A stretch of DNA of 64,000 bases from Rhizobium sp. L43 (GTDB lineage: Bacteria; Pseudomonadota; Alphaproteobacteria; Rhizobiales; Rhizobiaceae): NCBI RefSeq assembly GCF_002531725.1, contig NZ_NWSQ01000007.1, positions 1 through 64,000 of the forward strand, given 5' to 3'. Under the pieces are notes generated by a model. It did no database searches. It saw only the letters and a program-made list of their open reading frames with translations, and was not told the origin of the DNA. The position numbers and the translations under genes are program-made. Below are positions 16,653-25,480 of the stretch, piece after piece; the first letter of the stretch is position 1, and each line of letters begins with the position of its first letter.

Positions 16653-17756
16653 GAATCTAACCCAAGCGCATCATGCCAATTTTGAGGGTAGGGGATCAGG
16701 CGCCGTCTTGCAAATGAGCGAGGAAGACTTCGGCGGGCGTTCTGTAGCCGAGGCACTTTCTCGGCTGGTCGTTGAGATGGCGGGCGAGCTGGATCAGGTC
16801 GGGTTGCGATACGGCTGCAAGGTCGGTGTCGCCTGGCATAAAGCGGCGGATGCGCTTGTTGGTGTTTTCGACCGCGCCTTTCTGCCACGGTGCGCTGGGA
16901 TCGCAGAACCAGCTGCGTGCGCCGATACCATCTTCCAAAGCCCTGAATCCGGCAAACTCGGTGCCGCGATCGAAGGTGAAGCTCTGGCGTGCGAACGCCG
17001 GCAAGGAAGAGAATGCTTCGATGATCTTGTCCATGATCGGCCGTGAGTGCCGGCTCTGGTTTTTGATCATCACGGTGTAGCGGCTTTGCGCTCGACCAAT
17101 GAGGTTACGTTGGCATTGCCCATATCACGTCGGAAGATCAGCAGGTCGCCCTCCCAATGACCGAATTGCGACCGGTCACCAATAAAATCAGGCCGTTGCG
17201 ATATTCTCGTAGCTCCAGGAAACACGCCATCGCGTGGTTTCCTGGAGCTACGAGGCCGGCGTTTACGACGCGCCTCGGGCAAGTAGCGATAGAGGCCCAA
17301 GCCATAGTCTTCCTTGCCGTAGACGAAGCGATAGATCGTCTCGGCGCAGATCCGAACGAGGCTGAGGCCGTCCGTCAGCAGACGGCCGGCGATCTGTTCC
17401 GGCGACCAGGCGGCCTGTAATCTGTCGATGACCAGTTCGCGCAATTGCGGATGCCGTCTGAGCTTCCTCAGGCGCCGCCGCCGATCCTTGGCGATGTCGT
17501 CGGCAACCGTCGAGAAGTAGCCGCTATATTCGGGAAGCTCGCGATCATGGAATGTATTGCGCCTGATCTCGCGATAGATCGTCGAGCGGTGCCGGCCGAG
17601 CTGGCGCGCCATCTCATTGACCGGCACCTTGCGTTCGACGAGCTGGTGGAGGCGATGCCGATCGGCGAGGGTCAGTTGCAAATAGCATCGAGACATTCCA
17701 AAATCTCCAAAGGGAAGCCATTGTTTTTTCTGGCATGTCGCGCTTGGAAATAGAAT
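16653..17756. mobile_element. IS30-family element
   Basis: Bounded by imperfect inverted repeats of about 26 bases. The left arm ends CCAAGCGCATCATGCCA (16662-16678); the right arm begins TGGCATGTCGCGCTTGG (17731-17747). They differ at only two positions in this core. The element encloses one transposase gene with a frameshift, so it is probably immobile unless helped in trans. It abuts the 5' end of the ISNCY-type remnant. Confidence 0.75.
16696..17696 (-). pseudogene. IS30-family transposase, one-base frameshift
   Basis: From ATG 17696: SRCYLQLTLADRHRLHQLVE, helix-turn-helix ARQLGRHRSTIYREIRRN, then the DDE core with Asp in GHWEGDLLIF. After VERK (about 17070) one base is missing and the frame ends in AATP. 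The next frame goes on with MIKNQSRHSRPIM, Asp in TFDRGTEF and Glu in KGAVENTNKRIRRF, down to 16696. All three catalytic residues survive across the two frames. Confidence 0.85.
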
Positions 17757-18133
17757 GTACCCGGCTACACACATGTTTGGCGTAATGTATGTTATGGAAC
17801 TTGCGCGGACTCGACCTAAGAGCACGAATCGCGACTCCGTTTCGACCAACAAGGCCGACAGTCAACATTGCAATTCCTTCGAGGACCGCCCTGACCATGT
17901 CGCGGTGGTCCGTCGAATAGCGAGTTGCAGCCCCCCGAGACGTCTGCTACACGCACTCACGTCGAAAGAGTGCAGGTCGGATGGTAGCCCGGCCGCCGCC
18001 CAATGCCGGGCGTCAACTCTCCCTGTTGGGTATCCGCGACACCTCAAGCCGGACTTGCCGGTTTTGAAGGTGTGCCGCTGGAACCCGATTTTCGCCGGCG
18101 CACCTTCTTGTCAACACGGAAGGACGTTCGACA
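17757..18133. other. Stretch without a supported gene
   Basis: Between the IS30 end and the SDR relic. Open frames have no family resemblance. A GGAAGGA site near 18117 serves the SDR relic. Nothing else recognisable. Confidence 0.4.
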
Positions 18134-18539
18134 ATGGATCTGAACAACAACACTATCCTCGCCACTGGCGGCGGGACCGGCATCGATTTCGCTCTCGTCA
18201 GACAACTCGCCGTGCGCGGAAACCGAGTGATTATTTGCGGGCGACAAGAGAGTGCGCTGGCGAAGGCAAAGGCGGCCATCCATTCCTTCATGCTCTCGCT
18301 GGGTCACCAGTTGAAGCTACGAGCATCCGCGTCGTCGAGATGATTCCACGGATCGTGGATACGGACCTTGGTGGCACCGCAGCGCCGAAGCGGTCAATCA
18401 ATACATGATGTCCCCGGATGATTTCGCGATGGAAGCCCTCACTCAGTTGGCCGAGGACAAGGATGAAATTATGGTCGGGATGTCCGTCGACTTGCGCAAG
18501 CAGGGTGAGGCGATGTTCGATTGGTTGAACAGCTACTGA
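18134..18539 (+). pseudogene. Short-chain dehydrogenase (DltE/YbbO-like), internal deletion
   Basis: The start MDLNNNTILATGGGTGIDFA with the Gly-rich NAD(P) site and VIICGRQESAL matches the first 45 residues of a DltE-like SDR. The sequence then jumps to the region after the active site (AIHSFMLSLGHQL). Two frame changes lead through TSIRVVEMIPRIVDTDL to the C-terminus DDFAMEALTQLAEDKDEIMV, ending with FDWLNSY at 18539. About 100 central residues including the catalytic Tyr and Lys are missing. Confidence 0.7.
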
Positions 18540-18615
18540 CGTCCTCCAGGCTTGTGTCTCGTGGAGTAGTGCAGCAGCGCCCTCCTCCCAATCTGCTCCC
18601 ATGGAAAGTAGGAAA

Positions 18616-19302
18616 ATGAGTGTAGACGTTGCGTTGGTTGAAAGTCGTATGGTGGATCGTGAGTTTGTCACGAAGCTCCTAGCGGCGGGAGCGCCGGTGG
18701 TGATTAAGGACTGCGATCTCCAAGAGGCTGACCTGTCGGGTCTTAGGATGGCACAATGGCGTTTCGAAAACTGTCGGCTTAGCAAAGTGAATTTTCAGGC
18801 CACGGATCTCGAAGGTGCACGATTCGAGGGCTCCCGTGGCCCATTTGCCAATTTCGTGGGAGCGCACCTAGACGACGTTGTGTTCAGCAAATGCGATTTC
18901 AACAACGCGAACTTTACTGAAGCGAGGTTGAATGAAGCGGAATTTTCCGGCTGCAAATTAACGGGCGCTCGTATGGTGCGCATAAAATTCATGGGCGTTT
19001 CCTTCACGGAGACCCTGCTCATAGCGGCCCAACTTCCGGCCGTTTCCTTTCGAAAAATGATCATCGTCAAAGTCGATTTCAGTTCAGCGGACCTTTCAAG
19101 GTGCGATTTTCGAGATGCCGTCTTCGACGACTGCAGCTTTCGGGACGCGCATCTGGTCGATGCGCGGTTCGAGGGCGCGGATCTTAGGGGAGCCGATCTC
19201 GGAGGCCTCAGGCTGCACGATGCTCGAAAGTTTAAAGGGGCGACAATCTCCAGAAGTCAGGCGGGGGATCTCTTGGCGGAAATGGGTTTGAAAGTCCGTT
19301 AA
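18616..19302 (+). CDS. Pentapeptide-repeat protein 1
   Basis: 228-residue protein made almost entirely of A(D/N)LXX-type pentapeptides, for example ADLSGLRMAQWRFENCRLSK, CDFNNANFTEARLNEAEFSG and ARFEGADLRGADLGGLRL. These form a right-handed quadrilateral beta-helix. Relatives of this size include Qnr and McbG, which protect DNA gyrase, but many have other or unknown roles. The start at 18616 has GTAGG nearby; the in-frame ATG at 18601 lacks a ribosome site. A second such gene lies 0.5 kb downstream, separated by an integrase scrap. Confidence 0.85.
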   Translation: MSVDVALVESRMVDREFVTKLLAAGAPVVIKDCDLQEADLSGLRMAQWRFENCRLSKVNFQATDLEGARFEGSRGPFANFVGAHLDDVVFSKCDFNNANFTEARLNEAEFSGCKLTGARMVRIKFMGVSFTETLLIAAQLPAVSFRKMIIVKVDFSSADLSRCDFRDAVFDDCSFRDAHLVDARFEGADLRGADLGGLRLHDARKFKGATISRSQAGDLLAEMGLKVR

Positions 19303-19429
19303 GAGAGGGCAGTCAAGCTGTCGTTTGCCGGAATCGAATGAGTGGCCATATCAAATTGATGAGGCGGTGCAGGATTGATTGAGGCTTTTTGCCTCCGCTC
19401 CCTATTGAGACAGGCGCGCATGCCCGCTT

Positions 19430-19558
19430 TTGGCGCAAAGCAGCCGCGCCGAGGAGCTGAATGCGATCGCTGCCGTGCTACGGATCGACCGGCGCGAAAA
19501 GCTCGCCGAGCTCGTGATCGACCAGGAAGTCGAAACCCTGCGCCACCTCGTCAACCAA
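19430..19558 (+). pseudogene. Site-specific integrase, N-terminal scrap
   Basis: The frame reads SRAEELNAIAAVLRIDRREK, then LAELVIDQEVETLRHLV, which matches the N-terminus of a rhizobial tyrosine recombinase (usually followed by NEGM..NTLRALTSDL). After LVNQ the similarity stops and no catalytic domain follows. A short relic between the two pentapeptide genes. Confidence 0.6.
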
Positions 19559-19782
19559 AGGCATTCTTGCTTACATAGAGGTGGCGTTTTCGACCAATTG
19601 CCTCCGGTACGCAAAAAAGAACCTTAGTAGCAGCCGACGGAGAATGTGCTTTTTCTCTGGTCCTCCCAGCAAACAATGAAAGTCACACTGGTGAAATTGA
19701 CACATCGGCTGCCTTCCGTCGGATTGCGGGGTCCTATGGCGCATAACTCGAATAATGTCTTCAACATCCAAGGAGAAGCGAG

Positions 19783-20517
19783 GTGATGATGTCGCTGGAG
19801 GAAGCGTGCCAACGAACGACAGTCGTGACCGACATGAGCTTTAAAAACGATGACATGTCAGAGTATCGGCTGCGTGAGGTGCAATTTCATCGATGCCGCT
19901 TCACGGATTGCAATTTTGACCTTGCCCAAATTCACGACTCCCGTTTCATCGGCTGCCATTTCACCGATTGCAGTTTCAGGGAAGCTGTTTTCGCCAAGTG
20001 TTCATTTTATGATCCAGAAGGTGGATCGGCCACGCATTGGAATCGCTGTGACCTTTCCTACGCCAAGTTCGACACATCCGATCTCGCGCACAGTACCTTT
20101 TCAAAGGGATCGGCCTATCGGCTTGCCCTTACAGATTGCAACGCAGTCCAGATGAAGTTCGGCTGCGCGGTCCATCGCCAGACGGCGCGCCGGGTCATAA
20201 AGGGCGGCGTTGTTTTCATCAATTGCAAGATGCACCTGACGATGTTCGCCAAGGGCGACTACGAAGAGAGCCAGTTTGAAACCTGCGATATGCGCGAATG
20301 CGATCTGTCGGGCAGCCAGCTTAACTATGTTAGTTTTCGCGGCTCAAACCTAGTTAACGCGGATCTCACCGGCTCCTCGCTGGACGGAGTGACGCTCGCA
20401 TACGCTTCTATTGAAGGGTTTGACATTTCCTCCATTCGATCATTTGATTCCATGGTCGTCAGCCGCGATCAGCATGAACTGCTTCTTGGATCACTAGGCA
20501 TCCGTACACTGGATTAA
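19783..20517 (+). CDS. Pentapeptide-repeat protein 2
   Basis: 244 residues with pentapeptides rich in Cys and Phe: VQFHRCRFTDCNFDLAQIHD, GCHFTDCSFREAVFAKCSFY, ETCDMRECDLSGSQLNYVSF and NLVNADLTGSSLDGVTLAY. A central break (YRLALTDCNAVQMKFGCAVH to FINCKMHLTM) gives two helix segments, a Qnr-like layout. AAGGAG lies upstream; GTG 19783 and ATG 19786 are equally possible starts. It is diverged from the first pentapeptide protein, so not a recent tandem copy. A gyrase-protection or immunity role is possible but unproven. Confidence 0.82.
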   Translation: MMMSLEEACQRTTVVTDMSFKNDDMSEYRLREVQFHRCRFTDCNFDLAQIHDSRFIGCHFTDCSFREAVFAKCSFYDPEGGSATHWNRCDLSYAKFDTSDLAHSTFSKGSAYRLALTDCNAVQMKFGCAVHRQTARRVIKGGVVFINCKMHLTMFAKGDYEESQFETCDMRECDLSGSQLNYVSFRGSNLVNADLTGSSLDGVTLAYASIEGFDISSIRSFDSMVVSRDQHELLLGSLGIRTLD

Positions 20518-20867
20518 ATTTGGAACGTCCCCGGCTTGCTGCGTTCGTTACCGTCTCTGAACGCTCGCGTTGTTACGAATTCCGCCGGGCGACAGGAATC
20601 TGCTCACGCCAATCCTATGTGGAACGCTTACTGATTTAGATGGTGAATCTGCGCTGGCGCTGGTTCGCCACGGACACTTCCACTGACCCGTCTTGAAGCC
20701 GCGCGACCTTGGCGCACGCGACGTGTCCAGGACGCCTAAGGCGCCACAACATATCTCAACAATAAAACGCAAACAGCAACACCGAGCCGCAGCATAATGC
20801 ATCGGTCCCAGCCGACTTGCCGGTTTGCTGACGCCTTCTCCAATAATCGAAATGACGAGGCACTTTA
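20518..20867. other. Stretch without a supported gene
   Basis: 350 bases between pentapeptide gene 2 and the outer-membrane gene. No recognisable frame. The promoter of the outer-membrane gene should lie in its right part. Confidence 0.4.
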
Positions 20868-21485
20868 ATGTACACAAAGATAATCGCGCTGACCGCCATG
20901 GCTTTCTCGGCGGTGCCGGCCTTTGCCGCCGATGCCGTGGTTCAAGATCCTGCTTACATCCCACAGGGACAGAACCAGTCGGCCTTCGACTGGTCGGGAT
21001 TTTATCTTGGGCTTCAGGGCGGATACACCGCGAGCCATGCGAACTATCTCAACGGTTCCGAGCAGGATCTCGATAGCGGGTCCACCGGCATCTATGGCGG
21101 CTATAATTTCCAGCATGGCCCTTTCGTCTTCGGTATCGAGAACGACTTCAACTACAACTGGAAAGATGGAAGCGACGTTGCCCTGAAATGGGATGGCTCG
21201 GCGCGTGGCCGCGTCGGATATGCCTTGGACCGCACACTGATCTACGGAACCGGCGGTTTGGCCGCGGCCGGTGGAGAAGTCGACGTGCCCGGCATTGCCA
21301 AGAAGGACGACATTCTGATCGGCTGGACGGCCGGCGGCGGTGTGGAGCAGGCTCTGACCGACAATATCGTGATGCGCGCCGAATATCGTTATGACGACTT
21401 CGGACGCAAGGATTTCGGCTCGGCACTCGGCGATTTCGAGGTCAATCAGCAAAAGGTCACGGTCGGCACCAGTTTCAAATTCTGA
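20868..21485 (+). CDS. Outer-membrane beta-barrel protein, Omp25/Omp31-like
   Basis: 205-residue porin-like protein. A signal peptide ends at AFA (about residue 20). The mature part begins with a short linker and FDWSGFYLGLQGGYTASHAN, the hallmark of the Omp25/Omp31/RopB family, followed by alternating strands (FVFGIENDFNYNWKDG, RGRVGYALDRTLIYGTGGLA) and a terminal strand VTVGTSFKF ending in Phe, the BAM recognition signal. It forms an eight-stranded barrel in the outer membrane. It stands alone, convergent with the remnant downstream. Confidence 0.88.
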   Translation: MYTKIIALTAMAFSAVPAFAADAVVQDPAYIPQGQNQSAFDWSGFYLGLQGGYTASHANYLNGSEQDLDSGSTGIYGGYNFQHGPFVFGIENDFNYNWKDGSDVALKWDGSARGRVGYALDRTLIYGTGGLAAAGGEVDVPGIAKKDDILIGWTAGGGVEQALTDNIVMRAEYRYDDFGRKDFGSALGDFEVNQQKVTVGTSFKF

Positions 21486-21494
21486 ACGCTGATT

Positions 21495-21730
21495 TCATCG
21501 GCCTCGACGTTGGTCGAGGCTGATTATCTTCTCCGGATTGCAAACTTGTCGGACGATGGCGCCGGTCACGTTGACGAGAAGGCGCGCGCGGCGGTCAGGG
21601 CTGACAAGCCGCCAATGTCAGCGGGAGGATAAAGCCCGGTGAGATCAAACCCTGCGATCCCAGCCCGCCTGCCGAGGCCGGCGATCAGGTCGATCACCTC
21701 AGTATAGGTAAGGCCGCCAGGGGTACGCGC
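21495..21730 (-). pseudogene. Agmatinase/arginase-family (ureohydrolase), C-terminal relic
   Basis: On the minus strand the frame GGLTYTEVIDLIAGLGRRAG, then GFDLTGLYPPADIGGLSALT matches the C-terminal end of a rhizobial agmatinase-like ureohydrolase. Near 21590 the frame shifts and continues LVNVTGAIVRQVCNPEK to a stop at 21495. The metal-binding core is absent. The relic sits directly behind the Lrp gene. Confidence 0.6.
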
Positions 21731-21743
21731 TGCCGGACCTTCG

Positions 21744-22223
21744 CTACAGAGGCGGCAAGCGCCGTTTGACGGAGGTTCCCTTGATGACGGCGGTGCTGGT
21801 GACGGCATGTTCGGAGAGGGCTTCAAGAACATCGTCCATCTGTTCGATCGAATGGACGGCCAGGCGGGCGAGGAAGGGGTCGTCGCCGGTGATCTTGTCG
21901 CATTCGACAAACTCCGGCCGCTCCTGAATGAGCTTCTCGACCAAGTGCAGCTTGCCGGGGAGTGGCCTGATCCGCACCATCGCCCGTATCTGGTAGCCGA
22001 TTGCGCGCGTATCCACGTCGACGGTGAAACCCCGGATGACGCCGGTGGTTTCCAAACGGCGAACCCGCTCCGACACACTCGGCGCGGACATGCCGACGAG
22101 GCGGGCAAGCTCACTTATCGACAAGCGGGCATCGGAATCGAGCGCGGCAAGTATGCGCGCGTCCGTCTGGTCAAGCGTTGAGTTTCCAGATTGAAGGTTT
22201 TGAGGTGCTTTTGCCTTCGACAT
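21744..22223 (-). CDS. Lrp/AsnC-family transcription regulator
   Basis: About 159 residues. The N-terminal winged helix-turn-helix (LDQTDARILAALDSDARLSI, LARLVGMSAPSVSERVRRLE) is followed by an Lrp ligand-binding domain (FTVDVDTRAIGYQIRAMVRI, VECDKITGDDPFLARLAV). It is divergent from the DMT-family exporter gene with 89 bases between, so it probably controls that exporter in response to an amino acid. The start is uncertain: ATG 22223 fits the family length; ATG 22250 has a perfect AAGGAG but with no spacer. Confidence 0.85.
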   Translation of the reverse strand: MSKAKAPQNLQSGNSTLDQTDARILAALDSDARLSISELARLVGMSAPSVSERVRRLETTGVIRGFTVDVDTRAIGYQIRAMVRIRPLPGKLHLVEKLIQERPEFVECDKITGDDPFLARLAVHSIEQMDDVLEALSEHAVTSTAVIKGTSVKRRLPPL

Positions 22224-22312
22224 GGCGATGAAGATAACCGATTTTCCCATCTCCTTCCATATAAAATAGCCAGATCACATTGCATGATGGCTCCACATAT
22301 CGGGAGAAAATT

Positions 22313-23248
22313 ATGCTGCTTGGGATCATTGCGGGCCTAACCACTTGCGCATTGTGGGGACTGACTTTCGTTGCACCACGTGCCGTCGTGCCGTTCACGG
22401 CATGGGATTTGACCGTTGCCCGCTATGGTATCTTCGGTTTGGCCTGCCTGCTCCTGATGGTCGATCGACGATTTCGGCCCACCGGAATTGCACCGTCCCG
22501 GCTCCTCATCGGCCTGCTTCTCGGTGGTGCTGGATATGTGGGCTATTTCGTCAGCGCGGCTTTCGCCGTGCAGCTTGCGGGAGCGGCGCTCCCGCCGGTT
22601 ATCATTGGCACGATGCCCGTTTTCCTCGCAATCATTGCCAATATTCGGGATAGTTCCGCGCCGTGGCAGGCACTTGCCCTGCCCTTGGTGCTGATCGGGA
22701 TCGGCGTGGCGATCGTGAATGTTGCGACGATCAGCGCGGCCGACGTTTCCAATACGACGTCGATTGTGCTCGGCACCCTTGCCAGCCTGGCAGCTCTGGC
22801 AATCTGGATCGTCTACGGGCTGGTAAATGCAGTGGTGATGCGAGCGACCGACGCACCGGACGGACTACAATGGACGGGGCTGCAAGGCATAGGCGCGGCG
22901 ATTGGCAGCTTTCTGCTTTTGCCCCTGACCTCTTTCCAACTGTTGGAAATGGCCCCTACTTTCGAGTTCTTCCGTTTTATTGGATGGGCGTTGATCATGG
23001 AGCTGGCCGGTTCGTGGTTCGCGACGTGGTGTTGGGTGGTCGCTTCTCGTAGCCTGCCGTTGGCACTCTCGGCTCAGCTGATCGTTGCTGAAACGGTGTT
23101 TGGCCTCGCCTATGGATTTATGTTTGAGAGCCGGTTGCCTTCCTCTGCGGAAGCGATCGGCGCGGCATTGCAAGTCGCCGGCGTCTGCTCGGCCGTGGCC
23201 GCGTTCAGTCAGCCGCGAATTCTGGCAGAATCATCGCAAATCTCCTAA
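22313..23248 (+). CDS. EamA/DMT-family transporter
   Basis: 311-residue inner-membrane protein with ten predicted membrane helices in two EamA repeats. The N-terminal repeat has LGIIAGLTTCALWGLTFVAP; a conserved Pro/Gly-rich helix (PPVIIGTMPVFLAIIANI) closes the first half. The likely role is export of amino acids or related metabolites. The ATG at 22313 has GGGAG upstream and is preferred to ATG 22280. The divergent Lrp gene suggests amino-acid-dependent control. Confidence 0.85.
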   Translation: MLLGIIAGLTTCALWGLTFVAPRAVVPFTAWDLTVARYGIFGLACLLLMVDRRFRPTGIAPSRLLIGLLLGGAGYVGYFVSAAFAVQLAGAALPPVIIGTMPVFLAIIANIRDSSAPWQALALPLVLIGIGVAIVNVATISAADVSNTTSIVLGTLASLAALAIWIVYGLVNAVVMRATDAPDGLQWTGLQGIGAAIGSFLLLPLTSFQLLEMAPTFEFFRFIGWALIMELAGSWFATWCWVVASRSLPLALSAQLIVAETVFGLAYGFMFESRLPSSAEAIGAALQVAGVCSAVAAFSQPRILAESSQIS

Positions 23249-23267
23249 AATCCATTACTACGTCGCA

Positions 23268-23373
23268 AGGGTTGGAATCCTACGCTAAGCCGAGGACGTT
23301 TTCCGTAATCCCTGAATTCCCCCTTCGGGTCGACATATCGGATGGCCGAAGCCTTAGCGTAGGATCCAACCCT
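23268..23373. repeat. Imperfect inverted repeat flanking 63 bases
   Basis: GGGTTGGAATCCTACGCTAAG (about 23269-23289) and CTTAGCGTAGGATCCAACCC (23353-23372) are inverse copies differing by one base indel. It lies after the exporter stop codon and may be a terminator-like structure or a small non-autonomous element. Confidence 0.5.
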
Positions 23374-23509
23374 CTCGCAAACGACCCTTATTCGGGCGAT
23401 GCTGCGGATATTGGCATTGCAGGCAATCTCTGATCTAGTCTCAAACTCTCTCCGCCGGGCAGTTCAGCCGCAGGCTCATGACATTCGAAACGAGCGAGAG
23501 CCGTATTTC

Positions 23510-24421
23510 ATGACCACGCACCGCTTCATTCCGACGAGCTTTCACAATGTTATCGGCTCTCTTCCGCCGGCACTCCATATCGCCGACGGCGATACCGTCA
23601 TCACCGAGACGCTCGACGCTGCCGGGCATGACAAGGATGGCATCAAGCAGGCACCTGGCGGCAATCCGATGAACGGCCCGATCTTCGTCGAAGGGGCCGA
23701 ACCCGGAGATGCGCTGAAGGTCGAGATCATCAGCATGATCCCGACCAGGAATACGGGTTTTACCGGCAGCGTCGTTGCCGCCAATGTCGTCGATCCCGAA
23801 GCGGTTCGCGACCTTCCGCCGCGCGATATCGCCATCTGGACGATCGACCGTGAGGCCTTGACCGCCCGGCTTTCCGAGCCCGTCTCAGGCCTCGAAAATT
23901 TCGTCCTGCCGCTCGCCCCGATGATCGGCTGTTTCGGCGTGGCGCCCAGCCTCGGCCAGGCGATCTCGACCGCGACCAGCGGCGAATATGGCGGCAACAT
24001 GGACTATCGGCTGTTCGGTCCGGGCACCACGGTCCGCTTGCCCGTAGCCGCTCCCGGCGCTCTGTTCTTTCTCGGCGACTGCCATGCCGTGCAGGGGGAT
24101 GGCGAGATCGTCGGCACCGGCGTCGAGACGACCTTCGAAGTCACGGTGCGGCTGACGGTGGAAAAGCAGGCCGGCCTGGTCTGGCCGCGCGGGGAAACCG
24201 CCGAAGACATCTTCACCATCGGCAACGCCCGGCCCCTCGACCAGGCGCTCCAGCATGCGACCAGCGAAATGCTGACCTGGCTGGCGTCGGATTACGGCCT
24301 GGACAGGACGGCCGCCAGCCATCTGCTCGGCCAGGTCGTCCGTTATGATGTCGGCAACGTCTTCGATCCGGCCTATACGATGGCATGCCGCGTTGCGAAG
24401 AAATGGCTGGTCGGCCGATAG
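23510..24421 (+). CDS. Acetamidase/formamidase family protein
   Basis: 303-residue FmdA/AmdA-family enzyme that hydrolyses short amides to the acid and ammonia, in the cytoplasm. Recognisable blocks are NPMNGPIFVEGAEPGDALKV near residue 50-70, a central GCFGVAPSLGQA with SGEYGGNMDYRLFGPGTTVR, and FLGDCHAVQGDGEIVGTGVE, which carries the conserved metal-site Asp and His. The start at 23510 gives the usual N-terminus; upstream ATG 23399 has no support. A single gene between an exporter and an NmrA-like gene. Confidence 0.87.
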   Translation: MTTHRFIPTSFHNVIGSLPPALHIADGDTVITETLDAAGHDKDGIKQAPGGNPMNGPIFVEGAEPGDALKVEIISMIPTRNTGFTGSVVAANVVDPEAVRDLPPRDIAIWTIDREALTARLSEPVSGLENFVLPLAPMIGCFGVAPSLGQAISTATSGEYGGNMDYRLFGPGTTVRLPVAAPGALFFLGDCHAVQGDGEIVGTGVETTFEVTVRLTVEKQAGLVWPRGETAEDIFTIGNARPLDQALQHATSEMLTWLASDYGLDRTAASHLLGQVVRYDVGNVFDPAYTMACRVAKKWLVGR

Positions 24422-24483
24422 AGGTCATCGGAACCTATCATCCCTGGCAAGACTCCTCTCCACGCCTGACGTGATCGAGTCCC

Positions 24484-25380
24484 TCACGACACAACCCGCT
24501 GAGCATCAGGACGAAATGGTCCAAGGGCAGCGGAAAGTTCCGTGCGGCCGCGGCGGATTTCGCCGACGCCGGCTTCCACGCCGATCAGGCCTTTATTGTG
24601 GACATCGGCGAGCCTGACGATCAGATCGGCATAGCTGGCCGAAAGCCCTGCACGCATCAGTGTTGCCGGCCAATCGGCGCGCGGCAGTTCGCGTGCGACG
24701 ACGTCCTGGGTCAACAATCGCCCCAAGGCCGCAGCGATCTCGAGCGCCGTGTATTCACGCGGCCCCTCGCCATGGACGATCCGCGGCGAAGGTCCGTGAT
24801 CCTCGCCGGCCAGCAGAAGGTCGGCGGCCATGTCGCCGATATCGGCAGCGGAGACGGTCGGGAAAGGCCGCGACAGCGGCTGGTGCATGCTGGGCAGTAT
24901 GCCGGTCTCGCCGGCGATCTTCAGGTAGCGTGCCCAGTTTTCCATATGTTCGGCTGAACGCAGAAAGACCATCCTGGTAGCGCACTGCCGGAACCGTTCC
25001 TCCATCGCACGGAACAGGCTGGTAATGCCGGTATCGATCGTCAGATGTGCTCCGTAATCCGAGATCGCCAGGACGCGCGGCGGCCGGGCGGCATCGATCG
25101 CTTCCGCCATCCGCTCGATCGATCGCAGCATCTGGCGGCTGGCATCGGCAGCATGCGGGTCGATTGGGCAGATGAGCTGGACGGCCGTCGCATTCCTCAT
25201 CGCGCCGGCCATGGCATCGGCATCGCCGATCTCGACAATGGCGATCTCGCATCCGAGTGCTGCAAGTGGTGCAGCCTTGGCGGGATCACGGAGCACCGCC
25301 CTGACGGGAGCGCCCTCGGCCGAAAGACTTGTTACCGTTGCCTTGCCGACCTTGCCGGTGGCGCCGAAGATGACAAACAT
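24484..25380 (-). CDS. NmrA-like NAD(P)-binding protein
   Basis: 298-residue atypical SDR of the NmrA/HSCARG type. The Rossmann start MFVIFGATGKVGKATVTSLS has the GxxGxxG motif and the charged VRAVLRDPAKA that binds NADP. The later block LAISDYGAHLTI and TMRMVFLR-like region (ATRMVFLRSAEHMENWARYL) are typical. It may be a quinone or other oxidoreductase or a redox sensor. It is downstream of, and codirectional with, an AraC-family regulator that ends 100 bases upstream, so that regulator may control it. Confidence 0.82.
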   Translation of the reverse strand: MFVIFGATGKVGKATVTSLSAEGAPVRAVLRDPAKAAPLAALGCEIAIVEIGDADAMAGAMRNATAVQLICPIDPHAADASRQMLRSIERMAEAIDAARPPRVLAISDYGAHLTIDTGITSLFRAMEERFRQCATRMVFLRSAEHMENWARYLKIAGETGILPSMHQPLSRPFPTVSAADIGDMAADLLLAGEDHGPSPRIVHGEGPREYTALEIAAALGRLLTQDVVARELPRADWPATLMRAGLSASYADLIVRLADVHNKGLIGVEAGVGEIRRGRTELSAALGPFRPDAQRVVS

Positions 25381-25480
25381 GATCTCTCCTTCGCTTATTC
25401 GCTATCGAAAGAGGATGCCTTGATGTCGCGGATCTGGCCTGCGCATTCGGCCGATCCGTTGCAGGATCGGCCATTTTTCG

